From contig CM106585.1 of the NCBI GenBank assembly GCA_048013815.1, positions 19,716,001 to 19,780,000 of the forward strand: a DNA stretch of 64,000 bases, read 5' to 3'. The notes under the pieces are model-generated. The model did no database searches, was not told the DNA's origin, and was given only the letters and a program-made list of their open reading frames with translations. Shown here piece by piece: positions 1 to 11,423 of the stretch. The position numbers were made by a program, and so were the translations under genes. Within the stretch, counting starts at the first letter, position 1, and each line of letters starts with the position of its first letter. The DNA comes from Setoptus koraiensis (lineage: Eukaryota > Arthropoda).

Positions 1-2
1 AC

Positions 3-1658
3 ATACCAACAATTCTCATTAAACCAGTGCAACGATTGGCAAAATACCCCCTGTTACTTAATGAACTATCTAAAGCCACAGACGACTCTCATCCGGATAA
101 GCGGGACTTAGAAGAAGCGTTCAAACTGGTTACGGAAGCAGCGACAAGTATAAATGAACTGAGGAATAGATCGGAAATTAATTCATCCAATTACCACAAC
201 AACAGTAGACAGCAACAGCAGCGGAGATCAATATTGTCAATGCCAGGTGATATTGGTGAAATAGCAATCAATTCAGACAAGCAAAACAAAGGCTGGCTAT
301 CGTCGAGATTCAGCCTTCATACGGTGAAGAAAAAGACGGCTCGTTTGTCCACTAGAATAACTGCTAGTTTGGGCTTAGTTTCTCTAACTCGTGACGAAGA
401 ATTTGAGAGGCTCCATGAAACGTTCAAATTGATAGAGAAAACCATCAAAACATTTCTGAAAGATTTGATTCAATTCGTGGACCATTTTGAACATTTTCTT
501 CTTTCATTGCAGCAGGCTTCAGAGAACATTGCCTCGTTTTACAGGGATCAATCGTGTCAGAGAGAATTGGAAGAATTGAAAAAGAACACTAAAGCGTGTA
601 TGAATGACCACTTTCACGAGTTCAGGCGTGTCGTCGATAGGCAAGTGATCAATGTGATAAGTCAACTGTTACAAAAATTTCAATCGCCAAAACAATTGGT
701 CAGCAAGAGAGCTGACAAATTGTTAGATTACGACACCAAAACTAAAAAAATGGAATCTTGCAAGGATGTGGAGAAAAGACTTTTATTGCGCGAGCAACAA
801 ATTATAGCCAAGGACCTATATGAAACATTGAATAGACAATTAATAGACCAACTGCCACTATTCAATACCTATGCAGTAGATATACTCAGAAATTGCATTC
901 TGGTATTCTTAAAATGTCGCCGTACTTTGATATCGCGTTATGCTAGACAATCGAGTTCTCTATTGGACACACCATTGATGATGGGGACATGCATTCAAGA
1001 CTTACATAATGAAAATTTTATTGAAGCATTTAAGGCTAACTGTGATGTGGCTCGTTCTGGTAGGAGTTCGGCCCAATCAACATTTGAGAGTTCCGAGGCC
1101 GACAGTGGAAGCCGTTGCGCTTCTGGCGCTCTAGATGGAAATTTTGGTCCATTCAATGCACCCACCTCTGCTAGTACTCCGCTTAAAATGACGTCAGGCA
1201 TGCTGAATCACATGGCCAATCAACAGTCTGGCGCTAGTAGAAACTTAAATCTACCTTACGACACAGTGGATATTGTGAGACCTCTATCTGTGGCGAGCGA
1301 GCTCAGCGCTGAATTCGATCCACTGAGACCGACATCTGTTGCCTCATCTCAAGGCACAAAGTCAGGCGGCGGACATATGTCGCCTGGGTCCTCTTCAGAT
1401 GCTAATGTCGCGCCATCAACATCAACAACAACAAATGTTGATGGATCACAACAGAAGCTGTATGTCGCATCGTGGCCCTATAAGGCATTGGGACCCAATC
1501 AACTGGATATGAATTGTAATGAAACACTGAGGTTGGTTAAAGATTGTGACGAGCGTGGCAACAAGGAATGGTCGCTGGTGCAAACCACCAACGGTCGATC
1601 AGGTTATGTTCCATCCTCTTACATAAGGCTGGTAGATGGTCAACAGCAAACACCATGA
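3..1658 (+). CDS. DNMBP: Tuba/DNMBP-like RhoGEF, C-terminal part (5' end outside window)
   Basis: The reading frame is already open at the left edge, so the gene starts upstream and about 551 residues are visible. The first residues (IKPVQRLAKYPLLL) are the last helix of a Dbl-homology (RhoGEF) domain. A polar linker follows, then a long helical stretch at about residues 95-310 that fits a BAR domain, a Ser/Gly/Thr-rich linker, and a C-terminal SH3 domain at about 490-548 (KLYVASWPYKALG, then EWSLVQ and GYVPSSYIRLV). The order DH-BAR-SH3 is that of DNMBP/Tuba and its relatives ARHGEF37/38, scaffolds that activate Cdc42 and link dynamin and actin regulators to membranes. Family membership is seen directly; the choice of DNMBP over ARHGEF37/38 is inference because the N-terminal SH3 domains cannot be seen. 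Confidence 0.82.
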   Translation: MPTILIKPVQRLAKYPLLLNELSKATDDSHPDKRDLEEAFKLVTEAATSINELRNRSEINSSNYHNNSRQQQQRRSILSMPGDIGEIAINSDKQNKGWLSSRFSLHTVKKKTARLSTRITASLGLVSLTRDEEFERLHETFKLIEKTIKTFLKDLIQFVDHFEHFLLSLQQASENIASFYRDQSCQRELEELKKNTKACMNDHFHEFRRVVDRQVINVISQLLQKFQSPKQLVSKRADKLLDYDTKTKKMESCKDVEKRLLLREQQIIAKDLYETLNRQLIDQLPLFNTYAVDILRNCILVFLKCRRTLISRYARQSSSLLDTPLMMGTCIQDLHNENFIEAFKANCDVARSGRSSAQSTFESSEADSGSRCASGALDGNFGPFNAPTSASTPLKMTSGMLNHMANQQSGASRNLNLPYDTVDIVRPLSVASELSAEFDPLRPTSVASSQGTKSGGGHMSPGSSSDANVAPSTSTTTNVDGSQQKLYVASWPYKALGPNQLDMNCNETLRLVKDCDERGNKEWSLVQTTNGRSGYVPSSYIRLVDGQQQTP

Positions 1659-4083
1659 GTTACACTTTGACCGATAGTAACTCATTTGAAGATAATTACA
1701 GTTATAATGATTCGTTGTTGTGATACAAGCACTCATTCGATGGATAGTCTCTATTATTATTAAAATGCCCATAACGATGCGCACAATTTATAACTTCGCC
1801 TACGATTACACAGATTGTCTTGCCGGAACACAGTTTATCTAGATTATTGTATTATCACTTTCACATTTGTCCATGTCTGATATCATTGTCTCTAGCATGT
1901 GGTTACAAGTGACGAACATACGTGTGTTCCTCTGTTACAGGCACGTCCAAATAAATTGTCACAATTCTATACTCATAAGTCTGAAAACCGCACAGTAAAA
2001 TGTGTGGCTCAAAGGAAGGCTCTGACTGGGTCAGTTATTTGGTGATTGGCATGATTATTTAGGATCTAACACAACTGCCGATGAATTGAAATAACACAAT
2101 GTCTATTAATATACTTGTATATATCGGCACTGTATATTGATTGCAACAACATGGACTGACTCACACTAGGGCTGTTGGACTGGATATGAATTTGTTTTGT
2201 TTTTTCGCGACAACATTATTTCAATTAAACAATGAAGGTCAATAAAGTTTGTCAAGCTGTGAAATATTTGCAAGCTTCGCGAAGCGCACAAAGTGCACCT
2301 AGTTACAGTCGCAGTTCAACTTATCTCTCATCTAGTATCTCAATGGACCATTCAGCGTTAGCGTTTGACAAGGTCAACAACGCTTCGGCACACTGTTAAC
2401 ATACTGTTGGCAGCAGTTGTATTGTCAATCTAGTTAACTCGCCAGCGTCATCGAGAATTTCTCTGGCAGTCCTAGATAAGTTCTTGCAACATTTATTTAG
2501 TTTTTGCGAGGATTATGCGCACTGGATAGTTGTTTGTTCATGGTTGTTTGTTGTAGCTGTTGTTTTCGTTGCCAGTGGTTGTTACGTGGAAGTGAACGGT
2601 CATTGTGAAAACCAGGGGTGTGCGAAATAGAGTTGAATGAATGAAGAATTTCCTGGTCATACTACAGCATACTACTACGTATAGCATATCAATACAGTAC
2701 ATGCATTCGGACAAGCATGAGAGCTAGAGGGAATTTATTTTAGGCGTTAGAATCATTTGAACAACCATTATGGCCATGTGGGCTTAAGCCAACTTGGTGT
2801 TTCTTTATGGCATGTGACGCACACAACGAATATATATACAAACCTCTCTCCGTAATCCGTGTATATTGGCAAAAACAAACAGTAAACAAACTGCCGTCTG
2901 CTCGATATTTCCATATCTATGGCAGAATGTTCTTTTGATTGCGCCAATAACCAGATTGTTTTCTTCGAGCAACTTTGCACCGAAGTAAAATTGAATTGTG
3001 TGTCTGTGTGTATGTTTGCGCTGGTGATATATCCAATATTGGATTTATCGTGGCATAGAGATTTAGAAATTGAGCAAGTATGGCCACCCTCTATTTTCGT
3101 GTTAAAAACCCATTTCGATATTGTTGCCCATATGCTGGCTCGACGATGTTGCCGGCGGCAGCGGCGCCGCCACCGGATCTCTAGTGCTCACAAATTGAGC
3201 GGGTGGGGGTCGGGGGATCCGGCAAGCAGAGAAAGCGTTATACGCGCTATTTCTTAATGACGCTCACACACAAAACGGTCACGAGCAGAGCGTTATATTG
3301 AGAGCTCAAAATTGCATTTCACGAAGTCACCACTACTAGTATAATGCAAGTGAGGAGCTGTCGGCAGAGCGAGGTAACAAACTAACTCTGTTAATACCTT
3401 TATGCACTGCTAAAGTAGTGCCCGACAGCCAGAGACGTCAAGCAATTAACATCCTGTCCATCGCGCACCAGGATAGGGGTGCTTCGAAATGGCATTTGAG
3501 ATGTCTCGTTTGCGTTTGCAACTTGTATTCGCGGAGAAGTGTTCGCTGATCAGCCAGTGGCGCTCTTTTTCTTCTTAGTTGGCTTCTTCGGTGCAAGGCT
3601 TCCTTGAATGAGCAAGTCGTTACCGGCGCCCCTTTCTTGGGCCCCCTTGTATTGGATGCAACTTGGGCTACAGATTGCACGCGACCCGAGAGATGCGGAT
3701 CGATCAATGGCACGACTGTTCAATGTCGCTTGCAGAAAGAAAGCATCCATTGTGGGCCGACGGACTGTCGGACAATTCATTCGGACCGAATGATTCGACA
3801 GACAGTATTCAAACAGTATAGACAGAATCGGCACGACATCGTTCATTTGGCAGTCACGAGCAGCATGCGCGAGAGTAGGCGAGAAATTTGAAAAGGATTC
3901 TTGAATGGGGCAATTTGGCAAGGTTTTCTGTTTAATTGTGATCACCAAATCGGTTTGTTACACACTTTGTCTGGCGCTGTTTGTTTGTTGGTCCGCTTGT
4001 TGGTGAAATATGAGGTGGCCATAGACAAATAGAGCAAAAACAGCACTCTTTTTTGGCCACTCGTGTTCGTATGGCCGGCCAGC
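1659..4083. other. Intergenic region between the DNMBP-like gene and the tetraspanin
   Basis: The first few hundred bases are the probable 3' UTR. The rest has only short unrelated reading frames, a GC-rich patch near 3150-3180 and no repeat or RNA gene I recognise. A Lys-rich reading frame near 3550-3600 on the minus strand recalls a basic tail but has no domain support. Confidence 0.6.
1950..1955 (+). terminator. AATAAA polyadenylation signal after the DNMBP-like gene
   Basis: An AATAAA hexamer lies about 290 bp after the stop codon. It is the first canonical signal downstream and probably ends this transcript. Confidence 0.4.
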
Positions 4084-5071
4084 TCATTCGTTTCTTGTTA
4101 ACCACCAGCGAACGGCCACAAAGTTGGCCAGGAATTTTGCTATAATTGGCAAATATATTATCATTGCCAGATTTGTCAATGGTTCTATTATAACATCGAG
4201 GCAAGACCTTGATTTGGAGTCGGGCAATTTGCACAGCAATAGGTTGGTATTGACCTCTACTGGATTTGGGCAACAAGATTTTGGAAATTTCCGCTCATTA
4301 TTATTCTGACTATTGTTACTATTATTGATACCTTTGGTCATAATAAAACGCGACCAATCCGTGGCGTTGGGAGCAAAGCCGCAACATTTGCCCTTGTTTT
4401 GTATTTTGTCCCAAATTCTCGTGGCGTTTTGCCTAACACTTAATGGACCATTGTTAGCCATTGAATGCTTATTATTATTATTATTGCCATTCCAGACTGT
4501 ATTGTCGTGCCAATCATATATCTTTTGTGCCTTATCTAGCTTGTTTGAGTATTTCTCTGTTACAATTTCGTCTTCGGGTATCAACAGCAAAGCACAAATA
4601 TATAGCAATAGACATATGGCTCCGATTGACCAAGACTATCATTGATGAGACGATTGAATGTTGAAGATTTAAAATTGAAAATTGAGAATTGAAATGGAAT
4701 GGAATGAATGAATTTCGATGCGAGTTAAAATCATTTATTATATAGTTTATGCTTGGTGCAACTTTTGAAAGACTTTCTGAGCACACGCAAATCACAAATC
4801 CTACCCAATATATTGTGTTTCTGCTGTTTTCAGTGTAAATTGTGTATAATGCAAACGCTGTAAATATAGCTAGACAGATCGGACACACGATCATCCAACC
4901 GATACTTTGCGAAATTTCATCACCATCTATATCGGAATAGTAATACTTGATGTAATTTATGTAATATATCGACCACAGAGCTACGATAAATGTTGCAAGG
5001 CAGGCAACAATAGACAGGAACTTGCAGATTTTTGCGCATTTCTTACAGGACGATTGCTGTTGATCGGGCAT
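4084..5071 (-). CDS. Tetraspanin, two exons
   Basis: Exon 1 is 5071-4805 and exon 2 is 4635-4084; the 169-bp intron has GT/AG ends in phase 0, giving about 272 residues. Exon 1 holds a Cys-rich cytoplasmic start (MPDQQQSSCKKCAKIC), transmembrane helix 1, a short loop and helix 2. Joining to exon 2 restores helix 3 (SWSIGAICLLLYICALLLIP). The large extracellular loop carries the family signature KCCGF followed by SCCP and further cysteines, and helix 4 (LAMIIYLPIIAKFLANFVAV) ends the protein. Tetraspanins organise membrane microdomains; the partner of this one cannot be read from sequence. The loop contains Asn-rich stretches. The splice model is supported by the restored third helix. Confidence 0.8.
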
Positions 5072-5443
5072 CGTTTGTGTCTTGACTAACTTTTGTTGTA
5101 TTTTGTACTTCTTGCTGGAATCTTTGCTAATATGATGTAATGGCTGACGACAATCGCGTCATAGAGTACACTCACGTAATTAAATTGTTTTGATGTTGCT
5201 GACAGGTGGCGGGCTTTCAATGTGAGCCTAGTGTCGAGTTGCCACTTATAAAATCGATAAAGGGCATTCGATACGTTCAAAAGGATCAGTATGTGCATTT
5301 GCGCTAACTGACCTATAAAACCTATAAACCGTTAAACTGAAATTCGCCTCATATTGAACATTTCGCCGATAGTTGTTTGCAAAACTTTGCCAACAATTTG
5401 CCACTGGCATATGTCGCGCCTGATGTCAGAGAAATGAGCGCCG

Positions 5444-5501
5444 CTGCACCTAGCGACTTGTGAGCAGCCGCTGTAGGCCGCTCACAAGTCGCTAGGTGCA
5501 G
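5444..5501. repeat. Perfect hairpin, 22-bp arms with a 14-nt loop
   Basis: Positions 5444-5465 are exactly complementary to 5480-5501, separated by 14 nt. The hairpin stands alone between the 5' end of the tetraspanin gene and the 3' end of the chitinase gene. Possible explanations are a small-RNA precursor stem, the remnant of a short inverted-repeat element, or a chance snap-back duplication. Confidence 0.8.
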
Positions 5502-5867
5502 TACCGCTCCAGTATGGATAGACCATTGCGCGCATTATTCGAACGGGCTTCGCTTCGAAAACGTTTTCAGCAAGGAGTCTCGCAGTTGCAGGTACCCTGT
5601 CACTTAACTTTGTAAAATGAGGGTCCCAGACGGCCTCATACGACCAGCAAAACTTGCATTATTCAATCGAAAATGTCGGACATGGTCAATCTTGGCGCAT
5701 TTCTGGTACAGAGTCCACTGCATAAACTGACCGCATTATTGCGGTTAGTAAACGCGTGAAGTGGAATTTTATTAGAGCATAAGTACTTCAGTGTCAACAA
5801 CAAACAGAATTGTCGTGGTGAGAAGTCAGCCTCGATGCTGATTGAATAACAACTAATTAGCTTTTGT

Positions 5868-7190
5868 TTACCCAAGCAGGCTCTCGGCGCGTTGCAGCAT
5901 TGTCGTATGCAAAATATTGAGCCTGCCGTCTTGCTCGTAACAGGGCTCATCGTAATTGTCCGAGTTCAAATTCCAGGTCATGTAACCGGCCAGGCCCATA
6001 TTGATCGCATATTCTACCTTTTCGCCGACACTCTTTTCATTCTCGTAGCTTATCCAAGTCGTTTTGTCCTGCGTGATCATGTACGGAGTACGTGCTTTCT
6101 CGTCGAAATGCTCAAAACTCCCCTGTCGTAGTAATTTGCACACCTCAGTGAAATCCAGATACTCATCTGTCTTGCCGCCAACCTTTTTAGCGGCCAACAT
6201 AAACGATTTTGGCATTGGTCTATCGGCCTTTGTCTTGCAACGAAGTTGATAGGCTCTAGCGTAGGTCGGTATACCCATAACTATTTTCTCTCTTGGCACG
6301 CCCGAACTGATGTATTTTCGTATGGTCCAATCGATGGATAAATCGCGCAATATCGGAACGACTCTGGACGTTATTGAGTACAATGGTGCATTTGGTCCCG
6401 TGAAAGGTGTGTAACTTTTGTATAAATAAAAATCGTATGTCATCACGTTGAGCCAATTGGCTGACTCTGCCAATTTGTCCAATTCATAGCTGGCTTTGAC
6501 GACGAGATTTTGAGCTGCAACCGCCACTGTCAATAGATATTTTGTACCGAATGCCTTTCTCATGGCTCGCACTATTTCTGTCAAGCCTTGTTTCTCTCTA
6601 GCTTTGCTTTTGCCTATTAGTGGTACCTGGGGAAAGTTTGGAAATTCCCAATCGCAATCCATGCCATCTAGGCCGTACTTATCCATGAACTCGATCGCCG
6701 ATTTGGCCAATCTGCGTTGTTTTTTTTCATAATTTTTAAAACACAAAAATAAACACTTGTAAATTCAATAGTAACACATGCTCCACAAATCAAAACAATT
6801 GACTCACCTTTCTCTGACTTCACTACTTTTGGAAGCAGCTACGAATCCGTTAAATTCACTCTCATTGTACAGAGACACGAGCACTTTCAAATGGGGATAT
6901 TTTAACTTCAATTTCGTCACTTGTCTCAAATATTTATCGTCTGTTTCAGCACCAAGAACTACATTGCCATGACCATCAATGCGACAGAAAGCGAAGATAA
7001 TGTGAGTGCAAAGATTTCCATCGATTTGTGGCACGTCCAGGGAGAGCGTTGGATCCATTCGAAAATAGCATACTCTCCTGAAGTCTCTCCAGAGAACATG
7101 TCGAAATTTCGCTGTTCCATCGACGACGGAAGTCTCAAACAGGCAAAAAGAAATTAAAAAAAATATCGCTGTTACAGTGGCAACGTGCAT
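5868..7190 (-). CDS. GH18 chitinase, secreted, two exons
   Basis: Exon 1 is 7190-6808 and exon 2 is 6711-5868, with a 96-bp GT/AG intron in phase 2; about 408 residues. The start at 7190 is chosen because it gives a signal peptide (MHVATVTAIFFLISFCLFE); an earlier in-frame start at 7271 would bury it. The catalytic signature DGMDCDWEFP carries all acidic positions of DxxDxDxE. MTYD and the late tryptophan motif GYMTWNLN are also present. The strand-3 motif that is usually KxxxSxGG reads KVLVSLYNES here, so the two glycines are lost. No chitin-binding domain or Ser/Thr linker follows. The family hydrolyses beta-1,4-GlcNAc chains; the intact Glu suggests an enzyme, but a binding-only lectin-like role cannot be excluded given the altered strand-3 motif. 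Confidence 0.85.
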
Positions 7191-9800
7191 TTCAGATGGA
7201 TGATTGATACTATTGCTATTATCCGATGACCAAAGCAAACCCGATAGAAACGGTAAAAGATCAGGAGGCAAATAGTCGGCAAGTTAGAAATAATGTATAA
7301 TGTATTCTACCATAGAATGGCACAAAAACTTTTTGAGTTAGTTTATCATTCAAATAGATTCGTAGCTCACTGAAAATAAACCATGAAAAAAGGTTCGAAA
7401 ATAGATTTTCGCGAAACAGTCTGCACTGTCGCAAGTTTCTCGCAGGACATGATCAGTCTAGACAAACATATTGTTCTCGCAGGCATACATCATGCAACTA
7501 CTGATGCGCGAATCACCGTTGCAGAACGATGCAATTGAGCATAAATTGATATTTCTGCCCATTGCGATGAGTCGTTTCGCAATGAACCATCTTTTTAGAA
7601 ATTTCTTACAATTGTTTGGAGCATAGCAGCCTTGTGACAAGTTGCACAATCATAGGAACTAATTCTGCCGTCTCGTGCCCTCGATACTGACATTCTAATG
7701 AGAAACAAGGAACCGGAACATGGAGAGTGGGCGCCCACTATTGAAAGTGTTTCCGTGACTTATGTCAACTTGGTTGGCCTGAATTTGTCGTGCGCTCCCT
7801 ATACAGGGGTAAATTAAATTATGGGTTATATTTCCGATATCGTCAGAGATCATATCACTTTTCTGTGACTGCTTCGGCAGGAGTCTTTTTGGGTGAACTT
7901 AACCGGCGAATTTCTTCACTTACACCAGGAACTTGTGACCGTTGTTCCGTAATCGATCACAAATATACAAATACAAAATGTACTAATTAGAGCATTTGCC
8001 AAGACAGCCTAACTTTTCTATAGATGTTTCTGCACCCGCGAAAAGTGACAATTTCCATATGTGCGCGTTTCGCAAACCGAAAGAGTACAATCTGTGCAAA
8101 TTTTGTACGCGCCTAAGTCTTCGCCCGCAAACCAATAGTGCTTACTGGGCCGAGTCGACTGCACAATATTCAACGTTTTGGGCACATTACGTGCGTTTTG
8201 CTGGCCAGTGGAACAGAGGCTGCGAATGAAATTTCCGCACACAAGCACCCGTTGGAGGCAGCGGTTCAACGTGAGTGAGGTGAAACAGAATTGTGTGCGC
8301 ACATTATTTGAAATTTCCTCTCGGAAAAGCATGGGAAAGGGGACAGCTTTTTCGTTTTGTGTGCGCCCAAATTTCACCCAACTGCAGGTTGCATTTGTAT
8401 ATTTTGTGCCGCATACCTACACATGCACACACGCATACACAAGCACTCACTGGACGGAGTGGCACGATTCGGCAAAGTGTGCGACTTGCTTGCAAGGGTG
8501 TCCGGATCAAGTCGTCCATTTCCTATTGATTATTGTGCGATGCCTGTGGCAGTGCATTTCGTGCGCAGCAAAGTGCATTGTTTAGCCTGGTCGGAGTGTT
8601 TTATAGCTTGAGGGCTTGATCGAAGGCACCCTGTCTGTGAAAGCACACACACACACACACACACACACGCCATATCAGCCATACAAGCTGTCGCGCGACG
8701 CGTTATGTCGCGCGGGACGGCGCGGGTACTGACAGCGGCACGCAACGATGGGTATTTGTGAGTGTGCAGTCGTTTGGGGATTGTCTCGAGCCTACTTGTT
8801 GTGTTTGTCGCTGCTGGTGCACATAGTGACTGGTTGTGTAGTATTACAGTAGTTTGGCTATTTTGTAGCAGTTCTCATGCATCATTATTATGTTAATTAT
8901 GCGCCATTACGATTGAATAATAATAACAGTTTATAGTTGGCTATCACACTGTATCTCATACAACATCCAGATTGTCTAGGTGAGGTACATCGAAGCGACT
9001 CGATTGTAGATAAACAGAGAAGGAGAGAAAGTTTGCTCTGTATTAATGCCAGCGTACGGCAATCGTTTAACAGCAACCACCAACAATTCGAAAGCGGCCT
9101 GGGTACTCGTGGGCATCGGTGGCAGTACCTAAAGGCAAAGTGGATTCTATGGTGCCACTCGATGACCACAATCATAGAGGTAGGCGTGTAACCTCCGGTC
9201 TAGATTAGATTTGCTAGCGAGCTTGTACAGACAACAAGCAGACAACAAATAAAATTTATTCATTTTTCATCAGCCGTTCGACGTACTATATACCATCATA
9301 TCTCGACGTTATAACAACGATATATATCTGAACGATCGACCAACTACGACGACATTTGTTAATGTATCATTATCACTATTATTATCATTATTAATATTAT
9401 TATTACCATAATCTTTATTATTATTACTACTACGATAAATCTGCTCCACAGCATTATTCTAGCATCTCCATACGAGCAGCAGCTGCATCCCAATTGATAC
9501 CAACGCATCACTATTGTCATTATCTATTCTTGTAATCGACGCCAACAGACTATTCTATTATTATTACTAATTGTTATTACTATTGATATCATTATAAATT
9601 AGATACCGTCTCGCTCGGAGATTACAACATTTGGACGCACACTCACACACACCAATACAATAATAGGCAAATCACCAAAAACAACAACAACAACAATCCA
9701 TACATAAATATTAAGATAGATGTGATTATTTAATTTATTTAAAACACCTTCTTTTCAGCCATCATTGCAACCACACAGTAGGACAGGCAAAAGCAGGACA
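7191..9800. other. Intergenic region and eIF5 leader
   Basis: No gene was recognised. It holds a CA microsatellite at 8644-8668 and many ATT/ATC-rich runs at 9360-9600. A pyrimidine-rich acceptor ending in AG at 9757-9758 suggests a 5'-UTR intron of the eIF5 gene that ends 42 bp before its start codon. Confidence 0.5.
8644..8668. repeat. (CA)n microsatellite
   Basis: An uninterrupted run of about 12 CA units is visible. Confidence 0.95.
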
Positions 9801-11279
9801 ATGACTACCGTTAACATCAATCGCAATCTTAGCGATCAATTCTATCGCTATAAGATGCCAAAACTTGTGGCCAAGGTTGAGGGCAAAGGCAACGGAATCA
9901 AAACAGTTATAGTTAATATGGTTGAGGTTGCTAAATCATTAAATAGGCCGCCTATGTACCCAACAAAGTATTTTGGTTGTGTCTTAGGAGCTCAAGTCAA
10001 TTTTGATAACAAGAGCGAACGTTACATTGTCAATGGCGCTCATGATGCCGCTAAATTGCAGGATCTATTAGATGGTTTCATACAAAAGTATGTGCTATGT
10101 CAATCGTGCGAAAATCCAGAAACAATATTATCTGTTAATAAGAAAAAAGAAGTTATTGGTACAAATTGTATGGCATGCGGTTATGCTGGCACCATACCGG
10201 GAGTCAATGACAGATTAGCCTCTTATATATTGAAGAATCCACCCCCAAAACCAGCGCCAGTTACAGCACCCACTGCTGCCGCAGCGGCCGCCGCCGCCGC
10301 TGCTGCAGGTGGATCAACCCCGACCAATGATAATAGTGCTACATCAAATCATAAATCACACAACAGTAAATCTAATAAGTCTTCAAAGTCCAATAAACGC
10401 TCTTCGGAACAAGCAAGCCAATCAACAAATAACAATTCAACATTAGATAATCATCAATTATCTATCAATGATAATAGCGCATCATTTGATCATAATGATG
10501 AAACTGGTGATAACGATGATGATGATGAAGACTGGGGTGAAGAGACTGACGCGGATGCTGTCAGAAAAAGAATGGATCTTTTGAGTGCCGGTGCTAAAAG
10601 TCTTATGCTCAATGATGATTTAGAAAAGAGCCAAGAAGAACGATCGCAAATATTTTTTGAATACGTGGAAAAGAAGTTTAAAGAATCAGACCTCACTTCG
10701 GCCGAACATCAGAAGGCAATCAAGACGGAGGCCGAACGACTCGACATAAGTGATAAAGCAGTTATAGTCCTTTGCGAAATTCTATTTAGAGAAAACCTTC
10801 CAGAGAACGCAAAACTCTACAAAAATTTGTTCCTAAGATTTACTCTTCAAAACCTTAAAGCTCAGCGTTACCTTCTTAAAGGTCTAGAATTGACAATTAC
10901 ACAACAGCGAGATCAATTGATGCCCAGAGTAACGCCAATATTTCATTTATTTTATGAGCTTGAAATTATAGTAGAAGAGGTGTTCTTGGAATGGTATGCC
11001 AAAGGCCAAAAGAAAAGTAACAAACTCGATGAAGTGTCGCATGAGATTATCGAGAAGTCCTTGCCCTTTATAAAATGGTTGAAAGAAGCTCCAGAGGAGT
11101 CTGATGATGAAACGGATGAAGATGATAAGGTTGATATAGATTTTGACGATAGAATAGTGGGTGATGCTATTAGAGTTGAAGAAGAAAAACGACCCGAATC
11201 AACATCAGGCACAACAAAACAGTTAACAGCCACAGGGAACAAAAAGCCAGAAGATGATATTGATATTGATGCAATTTAA
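9801..11279 (+). CDS. EIF5: Eukaryotic translation initiation factor 5 (eIF5)
   Basis: The protein is 492 residues in one exon. The start at 9801 gives MTTVNINRNLSDQFYRYKM, which aligns with the start of known eIF5; an upstream in-frame extension has no conservation. The N-terminal domain includes the catalytic arginine finger (Arg16) that stimulates GTP hydrolysis by eIF2, and a C2-C2 zinc ribbon (Cys100, 103, 123, 126). A linker follows with an alanine run and Asn/Ser/His-rich sequence, then an acidic patch and the C-terminal W2/HEAT domain (VEEVFLEWYAKG) that binds eIF2-beta and eIF1/eIF3. The protein ends in acidic residues. It is longer than the human protein mainly because of the low-complexity linker. 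It converges with the REV1-like gene; the stop codons are 144 bp apart. Confidence 0.95.
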   Translation: MTTVNINRNLSDQFYRYKMPKLVAKVEGKGNGIKTVIVNMVEVAKSLNRPPMYPTKYFGCVLGAQVNFDNKSERYIVNGAHDAAKLQDLLDGFIQKYVLCQSCENPETILSVNKKKEVIGTNCMACGYAGTIPGVNDRLASYILKNPPPKPAPVTAPTAAAAAAAAAAAGGSTPTNDNSATSNHKSHNSKSNKSSKSNKRSSEQASQSTNNNSTLDNHQLSINDNSASFDHNDETGDNDDDDEDWGEETDADAVRKRMDLLSAGAKSLMLNDDLEKSQEERSQIFFEYVEKKFKESDLTSAEHQKAIKTEAERLDISDKAVIVLCEILFRENLPENAKLYKNLFLRFTLQNLKAQRYLLKGLELTITQQRDQLMPRVTPIFHLFYELEIIVEEVFLEWYAKGQKKSNKLDEVSHEIIEKSLPFIKWLKEAPEESDDETDEDDKVDIDFDDRIVGDAIRVEEEKRPESTSGTTKQLTATGNKKPEDDIDIDAI

Positions 11280-11423
11280 TAATATGAAATTCTATAAATC
11301 ATGATCCACTTTAACAACTCTCCTTTTATCATCTTTCTAAGTTAGTTAAATCAAGTTGATTCTAATCATTTTGTTTGACGAGATTCATTGGTACAACATA
11401 CTGTTGTGCCGCGTGATCTCATC

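Noticed and set aside
3550-3948. Minus-strand frame ending in a Lys-rich tail, suggestive of a small basic nuclear protein
   Set aside because: Only the tail looks basic; the rest has no domain and overlapping frames of equal length exist on both strands.
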